Assembly (NCBI GenBank): GCA_003315675.1
Contig: NIZU01000031.1
Location: 1-18,842 of the forward strand
Source of the DNA: Methanocorpusculum sp. MCE
Lineage (GTDB): Archaea > Halobacteriota > Methanomicrobia > Methanomicrobiales > Methanocorpusculaceae
Direction: 5' to 3'
Length of the DNA: 18,842 nt
The translations under genes and the position numbers were made by a program. This document shows, one piece after another, positions 6,378 through 14,394 of the stretch. The stretch's first letter is position 1, and the number at the start of each line of letters is the position of its first letter. A model generated the notes under the pieces. That model had not been told where the DNA came from. It worked only from the letters and a program-made list of their open reading frames with translations, and searched no databases.

Positions 6378-8441
6378 TTAGGCCTCCTGTTTGGTAACTT
6401 TCACAGCACAGACTTTGTATTCCGGCGTTCTGGACACCGGGTCATATGCGGTGTTCGTGACTAAGTTCGCCCGTGCTTCGATGAAGTGGAACGGCATGAA
6501 GAACACGCCTTCCTTAATGTCATCCATCACGCGTGCTGCGACTGCGACTTCTCCGCGGCGTGAGGAAAGCAGGACTTTTTCGCCGTCTGCGATGCCGAGT
6601 TTTGCTGCATCCTTCTTGTTCATCTCGAGCCATGCTGTCGGGCAGTCACGGTCGAGCTGGGTACACCTGCGGGTCATCGATCCGGACGGCCAGTGCCAGA
6701 TGGTTGCTCCGGTGGTGAGCCAGAATGGATATTCTGCGTCGATGACTTCAGCCGGTGCACGGTGTTCGATCGCCTGGAGTTTTGCTTTGCCGTCGGGCAT
6801 GCCTGCAAAGGAACTGATGTGCAGGATCGGGGTTCCTGGGTGGTCTTCGGTCGGGCATGGCCACTGGATACCGTCTCCCTCGAGTTTTGCGTAGGTGATA
6901 CCTGCATACTGGGGGGTGATCTTGCGCATCTCGTTGAACACATCCTCGGAGGTTTCCCATGCGAACTTGTCGCCGTATCCCATCTTGGTTGCGATCATTT
7001 TCATGATCTCCCAGTCTAGTTTTGCCTCTCCGGGTGCATCCTGCGCTTTTCTGGATCTCTGGACACGGCGTTCCGCATTGGTCTGGGTACCGTCTTCTTC
7101 TGCATAGCAGGATCCCGGTAAGACCACATCAGCGTATTTGGTCGTCTCGGTCTCGAAGATATCCTGAACTACGAGGAACTCGCAGTTGGCCATTGCCTTC
7201 TCGACACCCTTACTGTTCGGGTCGGACATAACGGGGTTCTCGCCGAGCAGATACAGGCATTTCAGTTTATCCGGGTGGTGTTCGAGGGTCTCGAGCATCT
7301 CCGGGATGTGGAGACCGAGTTTGCCGGACGGCAGATCGGTAACTCCCCAGTAGTCTGCAACTTTCTTTGCTGCATCCGGGTTGTTGACGCTGAGATATCC
7401 TGCGTATACGTTCGGGAGTGCTCCCATGTCGCAGGACCCCTGAACATTGTTCTGCCCGCGAAGTGCGTTGACACCGCATCCGGGCTTTCCAATGTTTCCA
7501 AGGAGGGTCTGGATGAAGGCGATCGATCTGGCGTTGTCGACACCGACCGTGTGCTGGGTGATACCGAGACTGTGGACGAATGCGGTCTTGTGCTGGTTCT
7601 CACGGAGCCACTGAAGAGCGAGCTGGAGTTTCTCGACCGGGACACCGCAGACTTTGGCGGTGTTCTCGAGACTGTATTTGTCCTGGGTGACGCATGCCTT
7701 GAGTTCTTCGTAGCCGTTAGTACGGTTATCGACGAATTCATGGTCGACCCAGTCGTTCTCGATGATGTTTTTCATCAGACAGTTGAGGAGCTGGATATCG
7801 GTTCCCGGGTAGTGCTGGATGTGCAGATCTGCCTGTTTGGCGGTCGGGGTAAGACGCGGGTCACAGACGATGACCTTTGCTCCATTCTTCTTGGCCTGCA
7901 TGATTCTGCGGGCTGCAAGCGGGTGGGCTTCAAAGTTGTTGGACCCAATGATAAAAGCGAGACTGCAGTTTGCCAGATCCATGAAGGAGTTGGTGGATGC
8001 GCCTGATCCAAAGACCATGTTCAGACCGGCTACGGTCGGTGCGTGGCACAGACGGGCGCAGTGGTCGACGTTCGGTGTCTTTAAAACGACACGGGCGAAC
8101 TTCTGCATGGCGTAGTTGTCTTCATTGCAGCAGCGGGCAGAAGAGATGACCGCGATTTCTTCGGGCTTGTATTTGCCGAAATTTTCTGCGATGACGGCGA
8201 GTGCCTCATCCCATGTTGCCGGTACTTGTTTTCCGTCTTTTTTCACGAGCGGAGTCTTTAAGCGGTCGGGTGAGTTGATGAACTCAAATCCGTATACACC
8301 TTTCGGACAGAGTTTTCCCTCGTTGACCGGAGAGCGCTGGCACGGCTGGGCATCAATGATTTTGCCATCCTTCACGACAAGGTTGAAGGAGCAGCCGGTC
8401 CCGCAATACGGACAGGTCGTTGTTACATACTTTATTTCCAT
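6378..8441 (-). CDS. fdhA: F420-dependent formate dehydrogenase, alpha (catalytic) subunit
   Basis: This 687-residue molybdopterin (Mo or W) oxidoreductase oxidises formate to CO2. A 4Fe-4S cluster is bound by C10, C13, C17 and C45. The active-site residue is C132 followed by H133 in RLCHAPTV, where selenoenzymes carry selenocysteine, so this is the cysteine form. The C-terminal molybdopterin-dinucleotide-binding domain includes SMTRRCTQLD and EARANLVTN. It is full length. The start ATG at 8441 has GAGG at 8449-8452 (minus strand) and a TATA element further up. It is followed by fdhB with one base between. Confidence 0.96.
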   Translation of the reverse strand: MEIKYVTTTCPYCGTGCSFNLVVKDGKIIDAQPCQRSPVNEGKLCPKGVYGFEFINSPDRLKTPLVKKDGKQVPATWDEALAVIAENFGKYKPEEIAVISSARCCNEDNYAMQKFARVVLKTPNVDHCARLCHAPTVAGLNMVFGSGASTNSFMDLANCSLAFIIGSNNFEAHPLAARRIMQAKKNGAKVIVCDPRLTPTAKQADLHIQHYPGTDIQLLNCLMKNIIENDWVDHEFVDNRTNGYEELKACVTQDKYSLENTAKVCGVPVEKLQLALQWLRENQHKTAFVHSLGITQHTVGVDNARSIAFIQTLLGNIGKPGCGVNALRGQNNVQGSCDMGALPNVYAGYLSVNNPDAAKKVADYWGVTDLPSGKLGLHIPEMLETLEHHPDKLKCLYLLGENPVMSDPNSKGVEKAMANCEFLVVQDIFETETTKYADVVLPGSCYAEEDGTQTNAERRVQRSRKAQDAPGEAKLDWEIMKMIATKMGYGDKFAWETSEDVFNEMRKITPQYAGITYAKLEGDGIQWPCPTEDHPGTPILHISSFAGMPDGKAKLQAIEHRAPAEVIDAEYPFWLTTGATIWHWPSGSMTRRCTQLDRDCPTAWLEMNKKDAAKLGIADGEKVLLSSRRGEVAVAARVMDDIKEGVFFMPFHFIEARANLVTNTAYDPVSRTPEYKVCAVKVTKQEA

Positions 8442-8477
8442 GGATAAACCTCGGATATTATTGTTGTCTATTTTCGG

Positions 8478-8487
8478 AATATATAAT
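8478..8487 (-). promoter_or_regulatory. TATA element of fdhAB
   Basis: The minus strand reads ATTATATATT, 37-46 bases before the fdhA start. This predicts a start of transcription near 8454 and a short leader that still contains the GAGG ribosome-binding site at 8449-8452. Confidence 0.6.
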
Positions 8488-8618
8488 GGTGTCTTCTCGC
8501 AGCGTTTTTTTGATTATTATCGGTGTGAAAACATCTTGGGTAAAAATCTTGGTGTTAATTTTATTGGATTTATATTGCTGAAAATGAATCAATCCCATTT
8601 AATGAGGCGCGCGAAAGG

Positions 8619-8649
8619 TAACCGGAGATGGGTGTTCTGATCTCCGTTA
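8619..8649. promoter_or_regulatory. Inverted repeat in the fdhA-mrp divergent region
   Basis: Left arm TAACCGGAGAT (8619-8629) and right arm ATCTCCGTTA (8640-8649) pair over ten base pairs with one bulged C and a 10-base loop. No gene ends here, so it is not an ordinary terminator. It may be a protein-binding site or a structured leader. It lies about 110 bases upstream of mrp and about 180 bases upstream of fdhA. Confidence 0.5.
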
Positions 8650-8730
8650 AAATTTCAGATTTCGTTTGTTATGATCATTCACACACTCCAAAAAGACTAT
8701 ACTGTAATCCACACAACAGATAATGCAATA

Positions 8731-8756
8731 AGTTATATAGACTTACAATTCAGGAG
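8731..8756 (+). promoter_or_regulatory. Promoter and ribosome-binding site of mrp
   Basis: A TATA element AGTTATATAG lies at 8731-8740 and a Shine-Dalgarno-like CAGGAG at 8751-8756, followed by the ATG at 8763. The spacing predicts a very short leader. Confidence 0.55.
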
Positions 8757-8762
8757 ATAATT

Positions 8763-9629
8763 ATGAGCGATCAACCCGATGGATGCGATGGTCACTGTGA
8801 TGGTTGTTCACAGAAGACCGATACCTGTCAGCAATCAAAAAAAGCCGATATTAGTGTAAGACATGTAATACTAGTTCTCTCAGGGAAGGGTGGTGTTGGA
8901 AAGAGTACGGTCTCGGTTAACCTTGCATATGCCCTTTCGAACCACGGATATCAGACAGGTCTTCTTGATCTGGATATTCACGGTCCAAGTCTTGGAAAGA
9001 TGCTCGGCATTGAAGATCTCAGACTTCAGGCAATCGGAAACAAGATCATGCCGATCAAGGTGACCGGTTCTCTGAAAGTGATCTCCATGGCACTTCTCTT
9101 AAATGAGACAGACAGTCCGATCGTATGGCGCGGTCCCATGAAAGCTGCTGCGATTCAGCAGTTCCTTGGCGATGTAGAATGGGGCGATCTCGATTACCTC
9201 GTCGTCGATCTCCCCCCGGGAACCGGTGATGAAGCATTGAATATTGTGCAGTTTGCACCGAACGTTGAAGGGGCAGTCATCGTCACGACTCCTCAGGATG
9301 TTGCTGTTTTAGATTCTACCAAAGCGATCAAGTTCGTTGAGATGATGGATCTTCCGGTACTTGGTATCATCGAAAATATGTCAGGAATGGTATGTCCCCA
9401 CTGCGGAGAAGTTGTTGATCTCTTCGGAAAAGGCGGAGGAGAGAAAGCAGCTAAGCAGTACAATGTCCCATACCTTGGTTCTATCCCAATCGATATCGAG
9501 ATGAGAAAGGGCGGTGATGAAGGAAAACCATTCATCGTCAGAAAACCGGGCGAGACGAATCCTACGTGGGATGCCGTTGACGCCGTTATGGAAAACCTCA
9601 TCGCCGAGGTAGAAAAACGCGACGCATAA
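8763..9629 (+). CDS. Mrp/Nbp35-family Fe-S carrier P-loop ATPase
   Basis: This cytoplasmic ATPase carries Fe-S clusters to target proteins. The 288-residue protein has a deviant Walker A GKGGVGKST at residues 41-49, DLDIHGPS near 69, the Walker B region VVDLPPGTGD near 147-156, and the cluster-bridging C211 and C214 in CPHC. The N-terminus carries a Cys set at 8, 12, 15 and 22, as in Nbp35-like members, which could bind a second cluster. It heads an operon with mfnD (1 base apart) and mfnF. Cluster delivery to the many Fe-S enzymes of a methanogen is the likely role; specific clients cannot be read from sequence. Confidence 0.93.
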   Translation: MSDQPDGCDGHCDGCSQKTDTCQQSKKADISVRHVILVLSGKGGVGKSTVSVNLAYALSNHGYQTGLLDLDIHGPSLGKMLGIEDLRLQAIGNKIMPIKVTGSLKVISMALLLNETDSPIVWRGPMKAAAIQQFLGDVEWGDLDYLVVDLPPGTGDEALNIVQFAPNVEGAVIVTTPQDVAVLDSTKAIKFVEMMDLPVLGIIENMSGMVCPHCGEVVDLFGKGGGEKAAKQYNVPYLGSIPIDIEMRKGGDEGKPFIVRKPGETNPTWDAVDAVMENLIAEVEKRDA

Positions 9630-9630
9630 T

Positions 9631-10536
9631 ATGAACGTTCTCATCGCCGAATATACCGCAGTGCGTGATCCGGTTCTTGCCCCGGAGGGCAAAGCTATGG
9701 TTGCTGTGCTGAAAAAAAGTTTCGAAGCCTGCGGGCACACGGTTGTCCTGCCGACTGGCAGTGATTTCGATTCCGAGATAGCGCGTCTTGCCCCGGATTG
9801 TGATTACGGTCTGGTCATTGCCCCGGATGAGATCCTCGCAAAATATACCCACACGTTGGAACTTGCCACCCACAACATCGGTTCAGACAGCACTGCGGTC
9901 GCGGTTTGCGCAAGCAAACGGCTCTCCGGCAAACTGCTTGCGAAGGTTGGCATCAATGTCCCGGCTGAAGTTCCGGCTGAGTATCCGGGAAAACGTGTGA
10001 TAAAACCGATCAAAGGCGCAGGCTCCATCGGGGTCAGAATCGCAAAAGACGGCGAGCTCCCAGGAGATGGTGAGATGTCCGTTGAGTATCTTGAAGGCGA
10101 ACATTTCAGCGTCAGTGTTATCGGCAGCCGTGTTGTCGGCGAAGCCTGTGGGTTTTACAGCGGTCTGCCCCCGGTTTTCCTGACGATCAATCGCCAGTAC
10201 TGTGAGGTCCGGGAGGACGGGACATTTGCATATCACGGCGGCGAGACGCCGGTCCACCCTCCCCGCGAGGCCGAGATGATAGAAGTTGCCAAAAAAGCGA
10301 TCGAGACGCTTGGCTGCCAGGGATATGTTGGTCTTGACATGATCGTCGGCGAAAAGATCTGGGTCATCGATGTTAATCCCCGCCCAACAATGAGTATTCT
10401 TGGCATCGTGCATGTCATTGAAGAGGAGATTGCTGATGTTTTGCTCAAAGCAACGGTCGGTCTGCCTCCAGAATGCATCCACTATAACGGGAAAACTGCA
10501 AAATTCGATGATGTCGGCGGGGTAAATGTAGAGTGA
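9631..10536 (+). CDS. mfnD: Tyramine-glutamate ligase MfnD (ATP-grasp)
   Basis: MfnD joins glutamate to tyramine in methanofuran biosynthesis. The 301-residue protein is ATP-grasp in form: an N-terminal pre-ATP domain, the nucleotide-binding stretch VIKPIKGAGSIGVRI near 122-136, the EYLEGEHFSVSV stretch near 151, and the C-terminal metal and phosphate site GLDMIVGEKIWVIDVNPRP near 239-257. It begins one base after the mrp stop and overlaps the next gene by four bases. Pairing with mfnF strengthens the specific assignment over a generic ATP-grasp protein. Confidence 0.85.
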   Translation: MNVLIAEYTAVRDPVLAPEGKAMVAVLKKSFEACGHTVVLPTGSDFDSEIARLAPDCDYGLVIAPDEILAKYTHTLELATHNIGSDSTAVAVCASKRLSGKLLAKVGINVPAEVPAEYPGKRVIKPIKGAGSIGVRIAKDGELPGDGEMSVEYLEGEHFSVSVIGSRVVGEACGFYSGLPPVFLTINRQYCEVREDGTFAYHGGETPVHPPREAEMIEVAKKAIETLGCQGYVGLDMIVGEKIWVIDVNPRPTMSILGIVHVIEEEIADVLLKATVGLPPECIHYNGKTAKFDDVGGVNVE

Positions 10537-11474
10537 TCGGGATTGACGTCGGAGGTGCCAACCTCAAAATTGTTGACGAGTCAGGGGTACATATCCACTA
10601 CTGTCCTTTGTGGAAGGAATCCGATCTGGCAGAGATCATCAGCACCTATGCAGAAAAAGAGAATGCTGCGGTAGTGATGAGCGGAGAGCTGGCCGACGGT
10701 TTTTTCAATAAAACGGAAGGCATCTCTTTCATCGTTGATGCAGTACTGCAGACATTTCCCGATGCCGTTTTCTACGGGACCGATGCACAATTCCATACGA
10801 AGGCATGCCCCGAGCTTGCAGCTGCCAACTGGCTTGCCTCCGTGGATCTCCTTCGAAGGACCTATCCGAACGGAATGATGCTGGATATCGGGAGTACGAC
10901 TGCAGACATCGTTCCCTTCTCCAGATTTGAGCATCTCATCGGCATGACCGACACGATCCGGCTTCAGGCAGGATATCTTGTTTATACCGGAATGCTGAGA
11001 ACGCCGGTGGCCACGTTAGCGAATTCGGCAGAGATCGGCGGGGTTGCAACGCCCTTTTCCACCGAATACTTTTCCTGTTCGGGAGATGCCCACTTTGTTC
11101 TCGGACACATCGGTGTCAATGAATATTCATCGGCGACGCCGGATGGCAAAGAGGTTTCACGCGAAGCCTGCCTTCGCCGTCTTGCCCGAACGGTCTGTGC
11201 CGATCTTGAAGAGATCGGGGAGGATGGTGCCCTCAACATAGCCGCGTCCTTCTGGAATGCCCAGAGAAATCTTGTCTGCAGTGCGGTAGAGAAAGTAAGA
11301 AACGATGTAGGGGCCGACATCCTTCTAACTGGAGGGATAGGGTCTTCGGTATTCGCTACTTTAATTGGGGGTATCGATCTTACTACAACGCTTGGAATGC
11401 CGGCTGATGCATTGCCCGCATATGCCGTACGCGAAATCGCAGCTTTGTCGGGCATATCGCCCGGGGCTGCGTAA
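10533..11474 (+). CDS. mfnF: Methanofuran biosynthesis protein MfnF (ASKHA fold)
   Basis: MfnF couples gamma-glutamyltyramine to the phosphorylated furan unit to build the methanofuran core. The 313-residue protein has an ASKHA (hydantoinase-like) fold: IGIDVGGANLK at the N-terminus, MLDIGSTTADIVP near residue 115, and LLTGGIGSS near 270. Translation begins with GTG at 10533, overlapping the mfnD stop as GTGA. Older annotations call this family an H4MPT-linked C1-transfer protein. The operon with mfnD supports the methanofuran role. Confidence 0.85.
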   Translation: MIGIDVGGANLKIVDESGVHIHYCPLWKESDLAEIISTYAEKENAAVVMSGELADGFFNKTEGISFIVDAVLQTFPDAVFYGTDAQFHTKACPELAAANWLASVDLLRRTYPNGMMLDIGSTTADIVPFSRFEHLIGMTDTIRLQAGYLVYTGMLRTPVATLANSAEIGGVATPFSTEYFSCSGDAHFVLGHIGVNEYSSATPDGKEVSREACLRRLARTVCADLEEIGEDGALNIAASFWNAQRNLVCSAVEKVRNDVGADILLTGGIGSSVFATLIGGIDLTTTLGMPADALPAYAVREIAALSGISPGAA

Positions 11475-11479
11475 GACAC

Positions 11480-11488
11480 TTTTTTTTT
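11480..11488 (+). terminator. T9 terminator after mfnF
   Basis: A run of nine T residues begins six bases after the mfnF stop and is followed by ATCTG. This fits archaeal T-run termination of the mrp-mfnD-mfnF transcript, facing the convergent zinc-ribbon gene. Confidence 0.55.
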
Positions 11489-12173
11489 ATCTGATCTTTG
11501 TTTTCTGCTTTTTCTGTTTCTGGAACTCGCCGGATGTATTTTTTCCGTCAAGAGGCGGTTTATAGGACGAAGGATACCCACTTGATGCCAGGATGTCCTG
11601 GGACGAGATTGACCCTTTCGGTCCCGATATCTCTTTCGTCATAAGCGAGATGAATGAGTTCGGCAGCTGCATTCCATACAAAAAGTTTGCCGGAGGTATC
11701 GGCAGATTCGACAATGCATAGTTCCGGACCGATCCCCGGTCGATATCTATGCCGAGCGCCTTCATTATCTCTGCTGTGCGGGAATAGGAATGCAGTCTTG
11801 AGAGGGAAATGGCCATATCCACTATTGCTGAACCAAGTCTGGTGTCGGGATAAAATGGTTCCTGTGCATAAATGAGATGTCCGCACTTCTTACACTTAAA
11901 CCGTCTGATGTTGACAATGATCCTTTTTTCCCCAATCGGGGTTCGAAGCGTCACATAGAGTTTTTTCTTGGTATCGTACGGCTGCGGTTTTCCGCCGCAG
12001 AGGGGACAGGGTTTTGCTGTTGCAAAAAGGGTCCCGTCCAGAGAAGAGATACCAACGAGCACGGTAGTTATGAGAAGTGATGGGATTTTTATCTGCTGGC
12101 GAGGCATGTCTATGATTAGTAGTGGGTAAGAAAAGGTAATCAAATCTCTGGAAGACTTCGACGTTATCTTCAT
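11487..12173 (-). CDS. Uncharacterised zinc-ribbon / HTH protein
   Basis: I do not recognise a named family. From the first ATG the protein has 228 residues. Two CxxC pairs (C56-C59 in CPLCG, C94-C97 in CKKCG) form a zinc ribbon, followed by a predicted helical region at about 110-150 (YSRTAEIMKALGIDIDRGSV) that resembles the DNA-binding front part of some transposases and HTH regulators. No catalytic DDE residues follow, and the tail is basic (KKQKKQKTKIR). The start is uncertain: ATG at 12173 has a purine-rich GGGGGAAG before it, while ATG at 12107 begins the more conserved-looking part. It could be a DNA-binding regulator or a domesticated transposase front end. Confidence 0.65.
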   Translation of the reverse strand: MKITSKSSRDLITFSYPLLIIDMPRQQIKIPSLLITTVLVGISSLDGTLFATAKPCPLCGGKPQPYDTKKKLYVTLRTPIGEKRIIVNIRRFKCKKCGHLIYAQEPFYPDTRLGSAIVDMAISLSRLHSYSRTAEIMKALGIDIDRGSVRNYALSNLPIPPANFLYGMQLPNSFISLMTKEISGPKGSISSQDILASSGYPSSYKPPLDGKNTSGEFQKQKKQKTKIR

Positions 12174-12201
12174 AATCTTCCCCCTCCCATTTCTTACTCA
12201 C

Positions 12202-12762
12202 ATGAAAATACAAGGCATAACGGTCAGACTCCCTCCTCTCCTTCTTGCAGCAACCGTCTTTTTTGCAGTTATGTGTGCAATGACCTACGGCTCCTCCAAG
12301 GATTCGATCTATATCTATATCGGTCTCCCGCTGTGCGCTCTTCTCATAGGTTTTCCTCTCTGGATCTCCTATACGGACGAAAAACAGGTTCTTCGTGAGG
12401 CTCCGCAGTATTTCCAGCATGCAAAACTTGTCAGAGCACGCCAGTTATCTCCGACAATGAGAGGAAATGTGGTGATCGTTGAAGGAAAAGTTCTCAAAGT
12501 TACCGGGCTCATGATGAACAAACCCTCATACCTGATTCAGGATCCGACCGGTCAGGTCGTGGTAAAACGATTCGCTCTGCCCGATCCGCTTGTCGGTGTC
12601 GGTGCGAACGTCGAGGTACTCGGTCGTGTTTTTGGCAAAGCTACCAATGCACAGTCGCTTTATATTAACGCTCTTACGATAAAACCGATCTCAGCCCTGC
12701 GGGATGCTCAGGACGAAGCACAATCCGATTCGGAAAAGATCCGGATTAAGAAACTCAATTAA
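12202..12762 (+). CDS. Membrane-anchored OB-fold protein
   Basis: The 186-residue protein begins with two hydrophobic segments at about residues 11-29 and 38-56 separated by a short polar loop, consistent with a two-helix membrane anchor. A soluble domain from about 75 to 168 has the strand pattern of a nucleic-acid-type OB fold (GNVVIVEGKVLKVTG, SYLIQDPTGQVVVKRF, VEVLGRVFG). The tail is acidic then basic. The function is unknown. It lies 16 bases upstream of the Nif3-like gene and may be in one operon with it. Confidence 0.75.
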   Translation: MKIQGITVRLPPLLLAATVFFAVMCAMTYGSSKDSIYIYIGLPLCALLIGFPLWISYTDEKQVLREAPQYFQHAKLVRARQLSPTMRGNVVIVEGKVLKVTGLMMNKPSYLIQDPTGQVVVKRFALPDPLVGVGANVEVLGRVFGKATNAQSLYINALTIKPISALRDAQDEAQSDSEKIRIKKLN

Positions 12763-12778
12763 TATCTAACCTCCTATT

Positions 12779-13507
12779 ATGAGTATGGATAAAGACGCGT
12801 TCATTGCTCTTCTGGAAAAAATTGCTCCGCCTGATCTTGCCGAGGATTTTGACGAAGGCCGCATCGGGCTGATCGTCGAGGGAACGAACCGGATTGAAAA
12901 GATAGGCTGTGCGCTGGATGCCACGCCGTACGTCTGCAGACGGGCAGCTGAAGAACGGTTCGATGCTTTGATTGTTCATCATCCGGCGTTCTGGAATCCT
13001 ATGCACGGCGTGACCGGACGAAATATCGAAATCCTGCGTCCTTTGCTCGAAAATAACATCAATCTCTATGCCATGCATTCGAACTTCGATCATGCAAAAG
13101 GAGGGATCAACGATGTTCTTGCTAAAGAAATCGGACTCACAGACTGTGTGAGAATGGAGAAAACTCCCAACTCGATCGGCGTTGTCGGAATCATGACGAA
13201 GAGCTTTACCGAGATCTCCCGGATTCTCGGGTGTGCTCTGCGTGTATGGGGGGATGTTTCCGGCGTTACCAGACTGGCGGTCGCCGGCGGTTCGGCCTTC
13301 GATCCTGAATTAATCGAAGAGGCCGTATCTCTTGGTGCAGAAGCCTACATGGCGGCCGAATTAAAGTATAATATTGCTCTCGAATCGCCCATTCCCTGTA
13401 TCGAAGCTACCCATTACGCTCTGGAGGCTCCGGGTATGCGTGCACTTGCAGAAACCAAAGGGTGGGTGTATATCGCTGACACCCCCCTCACATCAATTAT
13501 TCAATGA
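12779..13507 (+). CDS. Nif3-like dinuclear metal protein
   Basis: The 242-residue protein belongs to the NIF3/YbgI family (GTP cyclohydrolase I type 2 homologues). The dinuclear metal ligands are visible: H67-H68 in VHHPAF, D104 in SNFDHAKGG, and H212 with E216 in EATHYALEAPG. The cellular function of the family is unsettled. It is followed by the SWIM protein with a four-base ATGA overlap. The start could be ATG 12779 or ATG 12785. Confidence 0.92.
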   Translation: MSMDKDAFIALLEKIAPPDLAEDFDEGRIGLIVEGTNRIEKIGCALDATPYVCRRAAEERFDALIVHHPAFWNPMHGVTGRNIEILRPLLENNINLYAMHSNFDHAKGGINDVLAKEIGLTDCVRMEKTPNSIGVVGIMTKSFTEISRILGCALRVWGDVSGVTRLAVAGGSAFDPELIEEAVSLGAEAYMAAELKYNIALESPIPCIEATHYALEAPGMRALAETKGWVYIADTPLTSIIQ

Positions 13508-13839
13508 TAAATCCGTTCCAGATCTTAAAACAGGAAGGCGAGCTGAATGATGTTGTCCGTAAAGCATTCATCGACGCGTACGGGAAGCGGGGAATGGAGG
13601 CCGTTGATGCGGTCAAAGAACAGCGGGTAAAAAAGTATCGGGATTACTTCGTTGTTGTAGGAAATACGGATGAGTACTTTGTCGAGGGTTCGTTCTGCAG
13701 TTGTAATGCCATGCTGTACGGAAAAGAGTGCTGGCATACTCTGGCTGTAAAAATCTCCGTCGAACTTGGGATGTATGAGTCGTATAATCTCTGGTATTAC
13801 AAAAACGGTGTCGACGAAGACGAACCCGAATACGAATAA
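13504..13839 (+). CDS. SWIM zinc-finger protein
   Basis: This small 111-residue protein contains a SWIM motif, C65-x-C67 followed by C76-x-H78 (FCSCN, ECWH). SWIM fingers bind zinc and mediate DNA or protein contacts; archaeal stand-alone members have been linked to RadA-type recombination, but nothing here proves that. It overlaps the Nif3-like gene by ATGA, indicating translational coupling. The C-terminus is strongly acidic (DEDEPEYE). Confidence 0.82.
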   Translation: MINPFQILKQEGELNDVVRKAFIDAYGKRGMEAVDAVKEQRVKKYRDYFVVVGNTDEYFVEGSFCSCNAMLYGKECWHTLAVKISVELGMYESYNLWYYKNGVDEDEPEYE

Positions 13840-13850
13840 CTTTCCCAAAA

Positions 13851-13863
13851 CCTATTTTTAAAA
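13851..13863 (+). promoter_or_regulatory. TATA element of the flavodoxin gene
   Basis: CTATTTTTAAAAT lies 25-37 bases before the ATG at 13888, with no Shine-Dalgarno sequence between, which suggests a leaderless transcript. Confidence 0.5.
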
Positions 13864-13887
13864 TGCTTCGACCCCAATCTAATATGT

Positions 13888-14394
13888 ATGTCCTCAATAC
13901 TCGTGACCTGCTACAGCAGAACCGGAAAAACCAAGATGCTTGCCGAATCGATCGGCAAGGGAGCAAAACAGGTGGAAGGTGTGAATGTCGATGTCCTTGC
14001 ATTTAAACGGGTTACTGCCAGCGACCTTGTCAGATATGACGGAATTATTCTGGGATCTCCGGTGTATTTTGGCGGTATTGCTGCGGAGCTGAAGGAATTC
14101 ATCGACGACACAACCTTTGTGCGCGGAAAACTGGTTGGAAAAGTAGGTGCGGCATTTACTACTGCGGGGGACAGGACAGGCGGAAAAGAGACGGCAATTT
14201 TGTCGATCGTTCAGGCGATGCTGATTCACGGGATGATCGTTGTGGGCGATCCGATTTCGACCGAATCGACCAATGAGGAGCACAACGGCGGACATTATGG
14301 ACTTGCTGCCGACGGTCAGCTTACTGAGAACGATCTTCTGCAGGCCGAGTATTTCGGCAAATATGTGGCAACGGTTGTTTCCCGGATCTGTTAA
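13888..14394 (+). CDS. WrbA-like flavodoxin-fold FMN protein
   Basis: The 168-residue protein has the flavodoxin fold. The phosphate-binding loop is YSRTGKT near residues 9-15, the FMN contact GSPVYFG near 56, the TTAGDRTGGKE loop near 91, and a GHYG contact near 130. This resembles NAD(P)H:quinone oxidoreductase WrbA and related flavodoxins that move electrons in the cytoplasm. It is convergent with surE, and the stop codons share bases in TTAATTA (14391-14394 overlap). Confidence 0.9.
   Translation: MSSILVTCYSRTGKTKMLAESIGKGAKQVEGVNVDVLAFKRVTASDLVRYDGIILGSPVYFGGIAAELKEFIDDTTFVRGKLVGKVGAAFTTAGDRTGGKETAILSIVQAMLIHGMIVVGDPISTESTNEEHNGGHYGLAADGQLTENDLLQAEYFGKYVATVVSRIC

Larger units (their letters stand above)
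8442..8762. other. Divergent intergenic region fdhA / mrp
   Basis: This 321-base region separates the divergent fdhAB and mrp-mfnD-mfnF operons. It holds the fdhA promoter at its left end and the mrp promoter at its right end. In between, 8619-8649 forms a strong imperfect inverted repeat. An open frame that crosses part of it is a shadow of fdhA and has no family resemblance. I see no other gene. Confidence 0.6.

Noticed and set aside
8044..8049. Selenocysteine at the FdhA active site
   Set aside because: The codon at residue 132 encodes cysteine and the frame is continuous; no in-frame TGA is present.
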